Shown one piece after another: positions 60,125 through 64,000 of a DNA stretch of 64,000 nucleotides. Within the stretch, counting starts at the first letter, position 1. Every line of letters begins with the position of its first letter. The stretch is taken from assembly GCA_023421675.1 (NCBI GenBank), contig JAEZTC010000011.1:47707-111706 (forward strand), read 5' to 3'. The position numbers and the translations under genes were made by a program. The notes beneath the pieces are model-generated. The model was not told the DNA's origin and ran no database searches. It saw only the letters and a list, made by a program, of their open reading frames with translations. This DNA is from Bacillota bacterium. GTDB taxonomy: Bacteria > Bacillota > Clostridia > Acetivibrionales > JANLFN01.

Positions 60125-63100
60125 TTGTTTCACCCGAGCTCATCAAGCTCCAGACTTCTTCATCTGTCTTATCGTTTAAAATCCTGTATGTGTTATCATT
60201 AAACTGCGGATCAAACTGGCAAAATGCTGAGTAATTACAGTAGTTACAGGGTGTTTCCTTCTTCTTTTTGTAAGGTTTTATTTTAACATCACCTTTCATG
60301 ATTTCTTCACCAATGCTTTTCACCAGGTGATTAACATATTTCCTCAAGGTATGGAACTGTTCAAGGCTGGCTGCTGAAGACCTTCCAAGTATGTCTCCTT
60401 TATTCAGCCTTGCAGGAATTATTAGTGAATCACCTTCTATATCCCTGTCCATTTCCTTTATAAGCTTAACGTCAGCAAGCAATAAGCCCCTCATTTTCAG
60501 CTGCCTCATTAGAGCCTTTTCAATGTCATCCTCAGTAAGCCTGCTATGTCCTTTAATCAATGGATCATCCAACCTGAAATAAAGCATTCCTCCTGGTAAC
60601 ACCGGTTCCTTACAGCCCGCTTTTCCATTATTCCATATGGCGTCCATGTATGTAATTAGCTGAATCTGTATTCCGTAAAATATGTCCGACAGCTTAAAAG
60701 CTTTTGCTCCGGATTTGTAATCTATTATCCTTAAGTAAGTACCCTCTTCAGTTTCACATGCATCAACCCTATCAATCCTTCCTACAAGGTTAATGATGTT
60801 TCCATCCTCCAGCTCAATTTTTATAGGAGGGAACTCTCCTTTTTCGCCAAACTCCATTTCATACCCAACAGGCTGAAAATTGCTTCTTTTAATATGTTCC
60901 GCAATAAGCCAAACGGAACGTACCAGCACTCGTTTCAAGCGTCTTGAAAGGTTAATATATCTTACAGTACTATTAAGCACCGAGCCCTGAGCTTTTTCCA
61001 GTATGTCGTCAACTATTTCAGATACTGTATCAGCACACCAATGTTTATCCAACTCACGCCATGTAATTCCTGCACTTTCGAGCAGTGATGAAAACCGTTC
61101 AATTACTGCATGCATAAATGTTCCGGTATCCGGTGCATTAAACCTCTGAATTTTTCGTTCTTTGGCCTTAAGCCCATATTCCGCATAATATGAAAATGGG
61201 CATGACTCATATTTTTCAAACTTGGAAACACTTGAAAAAATAGGGTTCCCGTATAAACTTTTTATTTTGTTACTGTCTACCGGACGGGCTGCATTTGTAT
61301 ACAATAAGGATTTTCTTGATTTGATGCATTTACTATTCCATTCATTATGCCTGAAATACCAGTTAAATACATCCTTCCATAAGGGGTTTATGTTTTCACC
61401 ATAAAAGCTGTCCCTCATCACCCCGACAAGGGTGTTAAATGTAGGATTGTCTCTTGAAACAGACTGCAGGTATTCATTTTCGCTGTTACTTTGAATAATA
61501 TCGCTGGACTCTGAAACATTTGGGAAAATCTTTTTGATACGTGAAATGACAATTGACGGACGTAAAGCCTTACCCTCGTGATCAGCTATTGGGTAGCTTA
61601 TTCTAAGGTATTTACCAGCTGTTGTCAAAACTGAATACACCTGAAACTGCTCTTCAAAGGCTTTAGTTCTGGTATCACTTGCAAGCTGGATTCCCACAAA
61701 TGCCAGGTCATCCCTGTCCCTGTCGGAAAGAAGTCCCTCTGAAGTACCTGCTGAAGGGAAATTGCCGTCATTTACTCCCAAAATATATAAGGCTTTTATC
61801 TCATGGTTTCTGGAACGGCTAATACTGCCAACCTGAACCTGATCAATGGATGGAGGTATAAGCCCTGTTTTATATTCATTAACCGCTATCCTGAAAAGAT
61901 TTGAAAATCTTTCTATACCAATACTTTCATCACTTACAGCAACTATTTGATCCATTACCTCCATAAGAATGTTCCATATTTGAGAATACTCGCCGGCAAG
62001 ATCCAGCATTCCGGAATTCTGAAAATCCCTTATAAGGTTTTCAATTCTCTCAGGAACATTAATTGAACGTAGAAATTCAAAAAGTGCAGAACAAAATTCT
62101 TTGGCTTTGCTGCGACCTTTTGTTCTGTTCCTGAATTCAGTAAGAGGTGTAATTATTTCTTTACGAATACTATTTACTCTGTTTAAAAGCGGGTCTTCAG
62201 TATTTTCTTCCGGCTGAGCAATATTAAAATCTATTTTGTACTCCCAATCTTCTTGCTGAGTCCACTTGCCACCTCTTATACCGCAGGCAAGAACATAATT
62301 TTCAATATAGTCTATGTTCTCTCTGCTTACACCTGTAAGACCCGTTTTAAGATACTTAAATACAGCCTCATATGACCAGTTATCAATAAATATATCAAAC
62401 AGGGACAATATCAGTTGGCAAATCGGATGTTTTGTAATACTTTTCTTGGTATCAATAAAGATGGGTATTCCATATTCTGAAAATACTATTTCAACAAGCC
62501 TTTCATATATACCAAGATTGCCAGTTACAACCGCTATCTCCCTGTACCTCATTCCACAGTCCCTGCAAAGCCTGACTATATCCTGTGCAGTATTTTCAAT
62601 TTCAGAATAAATATTCAGCGAGGTAAAAATATGTATATTGTCTGTTTTTTGATGAAATCTGACAAAAGGAAAACTAAAATAATTTTTTTCCAGATGAGCG
62701 AGTTCTGTACTTTCTGTAAATCGGTAAAGAGGTTCGCAACTAAGGTTTATTGAAGGAGCAATGCCTATATTGTTTTCGGATGCCAGCTTTAAAAGCTTAT
62801 TGGCAGCTTTTTTTACAGGTGAAAAGATGTCAGTATCATCAATTTTGCCTTCAAGGTTAATACAGTCAGTGCACATTGAAATGTTGACCATTGCTGCCTT
62901 CTGCAATAATTTTGAAATCACCTTATATTCTTGTGGTGTAAAGCCTGAAAATGAATCGATCCATATTTCGCTGTCATTAAATTGGATGGATTTATCGAGT
63001 TTTTCCGCAAGCAGTGTTAGATCATCGTCTGTATCCCTGTATTTTTCATGGAGAGTTCTCTCAAATTCATTATAGATTACACTTATTTCAGCTAATTTAT

Positions 63101-63557
63101 CCTTTAACAATTCATTATCTGTATATTGCAAAGCATTTTCTAAGTCCTGTGGTGTGACGTTATATCTTTTAAGTTCGGATATCATTTCTGAAATAGTATT
63201 TACAAAGCCATTTTGAGCAGAAACTTTTGAAAAAATCTTAAAATTATCCTTCATATTTTCAAGGATTTTATAAATAAGCATGCATTTACTTGCTGAGTTG
63301 ACATGGGGATAGGTAATTCCGCCCACCTCATTAAAAACCCGGTAAGCCATTCTTCTAAAGCTTAAAACCTCAGTTTTTAGTATTCCACCTGCGCCAACAG
63401 TTTTAATAAGGTTCTTTTCGGTCTGAAAGGAATACTGTTCAGGAACAAGTAAAACCAATGTCTTATTAAATTTCTGGTCTATACGCTGTTTTATCTCGTT
63501 AAGGCAGAATTGGCTTTTCCCGCTTCCCGCCCTGCCGTATATCAACCTCAGGCTCAT
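60117..63557 (-). CDS. addB: AddB, ATP-dependent deoxyribonuclease subunit
   Basis: A 1146-residue AddB. N-terminal Walker A IYGRAGSGKSQFC near residue 7; C-terminal nuclease motif LRIIDYKSGAKAF near 990; Fe-S cluster Cys are a single upstream Cys in YESCPFSYYAEYG near 785 and three in CNYCNYSAFC near the end, the AddB iron-sulfur pattern. ATG at 63557 follows AAGGGG by eight bases; a longer frame from 63581 has no better site. First gene of an addB-addA-glpP run. Confidence 0.95.
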   Translation of the reverse strand: MSLRLIYGRAGSGKSQFCLNEIKQRIDQKFNKTLVLLVPEQYSFQTEKNLIKTVGAGGILKTEVLSFRRMAYRVFNEVGGITYPHVNSASKCMLIYKILENMKDNFKIFSKVSAQNGFVNTISEMISELKRYNVTPQDLENALQYTDNELLKDKLAEISVIYNEFERTLHEKYRDTDDDLTLLAEKLDKSIQFNDSEIWIDSFSGFTPQEYKVISKLLQKAAMVNISMCTDCINLEGKIDDTDIFSPVKKAANKLLKLASENNIGIAPSINLSCEPLYRFTESTELAHLEKNYFSFPFVRFHQKTDNIHIFTSLNIYSEIENTAQDIVRLCRDCGMRYREIAVVTGNLGIYERLVEIVFSEYGIPIFIDTKKSITKHPICQLILSLFDIFIDNWSYEAVFKYLKTGLTGVSRENIDYIENYVLACGIRGGKWTQQEDWEYKIDFNIAQPEENTEDPLLNRVNSIRKEIITPLTEFRNRTKGRSKAKEFCSALFEFLRSINVPERIENLIRDFQNSGMLDLAGEYSQIWNILMEVMDQIVAVSDESIGIERFSNLFRIAVNEYKTGLIPPSIDQVQVGSISRSRNHEIKALYILGVNDGNFPSAGTSEGLLSDRDRDDLAFVGIQLASDTRTKAFEEQFQVYSVLTTAGKYLRISYPIADHEGKALRPSIVISRIKKIFPNVSESSDIIQSNSENEYLQSVSRDNPTFNTLVGVMRDSFYGENINPLWKDVFNWYFRHNEWNSKCIKSRKSLLYTNAARPVDSNKIKSLYGNPIFSSVSKFEKYESCPFSYYAEYGLKAKERKIQRFNAPDTGTFMHAVIERFSSLLESAGITWRELDKHWCADTVSEIVDDILEKAQGSVLNSTVRYINLSRRLKRVLVRSVWLIAEHIKRSNFQPVGYEMEFGEKGEFPPIKIELEDGNIINLVGRIDRVDACETEEGTYLRIIDYKSGAKAFKLSDIFYGIQIQLITYMDAIWNNGKAGCKEPVLPGGMLYFRLDDPLIKGHSRLTEDDIEKALMRQLKMRGLLLADVKLIKEMDRDIEGDSLIIPARLNKGDILGRSSAASLEQFHTLRKYVNHLVKSIGEEIMKGDVKIKPYKKKKETPCNYCNYSAFCQFDPQFNDNTYRILNDKTDEEVWSLMSSGETNE

Positions 63558-63644
63558 TTGTTGCACCCCTTGATAAATCATATGTGAGGATTGTTTTTGT
63601 ATGTAGATTATATAATTTTATCATATTTCAATCAAACCACAACA

Positions 63645-63660
63645 TGGGGACGCTTCTCAA
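63645..63660 (+). repeat. Terminal-type motif of a REP-associated element
   Basis: TGGGGACGCTTCTCAA, one base different from the copy at 55754. It lies 135 bases past the stop of the partial transposase gene on the minus strand, where the element's downstream end is expected. Confidence 0.5.
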
Positions 63661-63794
63661 TTAATTGAAAAAATTACATTAAGAAACTGAGTTTTTTGAT
63701 TAGGTTTTTTATTAGTAAGTTAATTAAAACAACCAAAAGACTTGATGGGTATTAAGAAATAAAGCATTTAGATTCTAGTAGAAAGACTAACGTT

Positions 63795-64000
63795 TTAGGA
63801 TATTCTCAAATTCATTAACTCATTAAAGAGCTCTGTATACTTTTCATTGTTACTTGTAAGCCGGAAGCCCAAGTCACAAAGCCGGGCACAGCCTGAAGCT
63901 GTCATATTGTACATACTTTGACAAATCTCTCTATAGCTTAGTCCACATAACGTTCGCATGGAATAAGCACAAAATGCTCTGAAATCCATTGTTTTACGCT
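63795..64000 (-). CDS. C-terminal part of a REP-associated tyrosine transposase-like protein (partial)
   Basis: The frame stays open from the right edge to the stop at 63795, giving 67 or more residues: DFRAFCAYSMRTLCGLSYRE, ICQSMYNMTASGCARLCDLG, then RLTSNNEKYTELFNELMNLR. The LCGLSYREICQSMYNMTASGC stretch looks like the C-terminal helix-turn-helix-like part of IS200-related REP-associated transposases. The catalytic tyrosine/HUH domain is outside the window, so the call is tentative. An ATG at 63989 is internal, not the start. Together with the TGGGGACG motif at 63645 it marks a mobile element. Confidence 0.55.
   Translation of the reverse strand, partial: RKTMDFRAFCAYSMRTLCGLSYREICQSMYNMTASGCARLCDLGFRLTSNNEKYTELFNELMNLRIS

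Overview
The window is a low-GC, AT-rich chromosomal segment from an anaerobic, spore-forming Firmicute. The gene set points to a cellulolytic Clostridium of the Ruminiclostridium type. Evidence for this is a small acid-soluble spore protein H gene, a PPi-dependent phosphofructokinase next to class II aldolase, a trimeric-type NAD-linked [FeFe] hydrogenase operon, many AGGAGG-type ribosome binding sites, AddAB instead of RecBCD, and T-box, Mn-riboswitch and ANTAR leader control. The species call is inference from content, not a database match. No rRNA, tRNA, CRISPR array or prophage was seen; the only mobile-element trace is a partial REP-associated-type transposase at the right edge.

Layout. 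1-3.3 kb: nickel-pincer cofactor operon larE - DUF2520 Rossmann protein - larB - larC (larC runs off the left edge). 3.5-7.4 kb: a secreted copper-amine-oxidase-N-like protein, prfB with its +1 programmed frameshift, and an ANTAR-domain regulator. 7.4-9.8 kb: an ammonium transporter and PII gene behind a leader with an attenuator and a pair of ANTAR-type hairpins. 9.8-17.5 kb: two paralogous lipoproteins; a T-box controlled Lrp - aminotransferase - HAD operon; DivIVA-like protein; thioredoxin; a membrane-anchored protein with a phosphodiester glycosidase. 18-27.6 kb: alpha-glucan phosphorylase, a Mn-riboswitch-controlled GDT1-type exporter, a three-gene acyl-CoA-dehydratase-activase-like set, aldolase and PPi-phosphofructokinase. 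27.6-34.1 kb: zinc-ribbon protein, flavin reductase, endonuclease-III-like protein, a PadR regulator with flavoprotein, an ABC transporter and a Nudix hydrolase.

34.2-42.8 kb is the most interesting block. It holds two same-strand operons: hndA - HATPase - hndB - hndC - hndD (electron-bifurcating-type [FeFe] hydrogenase, with a Rex-like operator just downstream of its -10 box), and upstream of it DRTGG - RsbW-like ATPase - divergent hydrogenase-like Fe-S protein - DRTGG - PHP. The second looks like a redox or H2 sensing and signalling module. 42.9-49.5 kb: sspH, then an orphan Tad/pseudopilin cluster and a GYF-like membrane protein whose best ribosome binding site points to an ATT start. 49.7-54.1 kb: PAP2 phosphatase, RDD protein, B12-binding radical SAM protein with an unusual translation start region, and an ECF sigma trio. 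54.1-63.6 kb: addB - addA - glpP - glpK in one direction, with a terminator in the glpP-glpK gap that is a likely GlpP target.

How it works together: central carbon flow (glgP, fba, pfp, glpK), NADH and H2 balance (Rex, hnd operon, putative sensor) and nitrogen supply (ANTAR, amt, PII, T-box) are the main themes. RNA-level control is unusually dense: five leaders with identifiable conditional structures in 64 kb.
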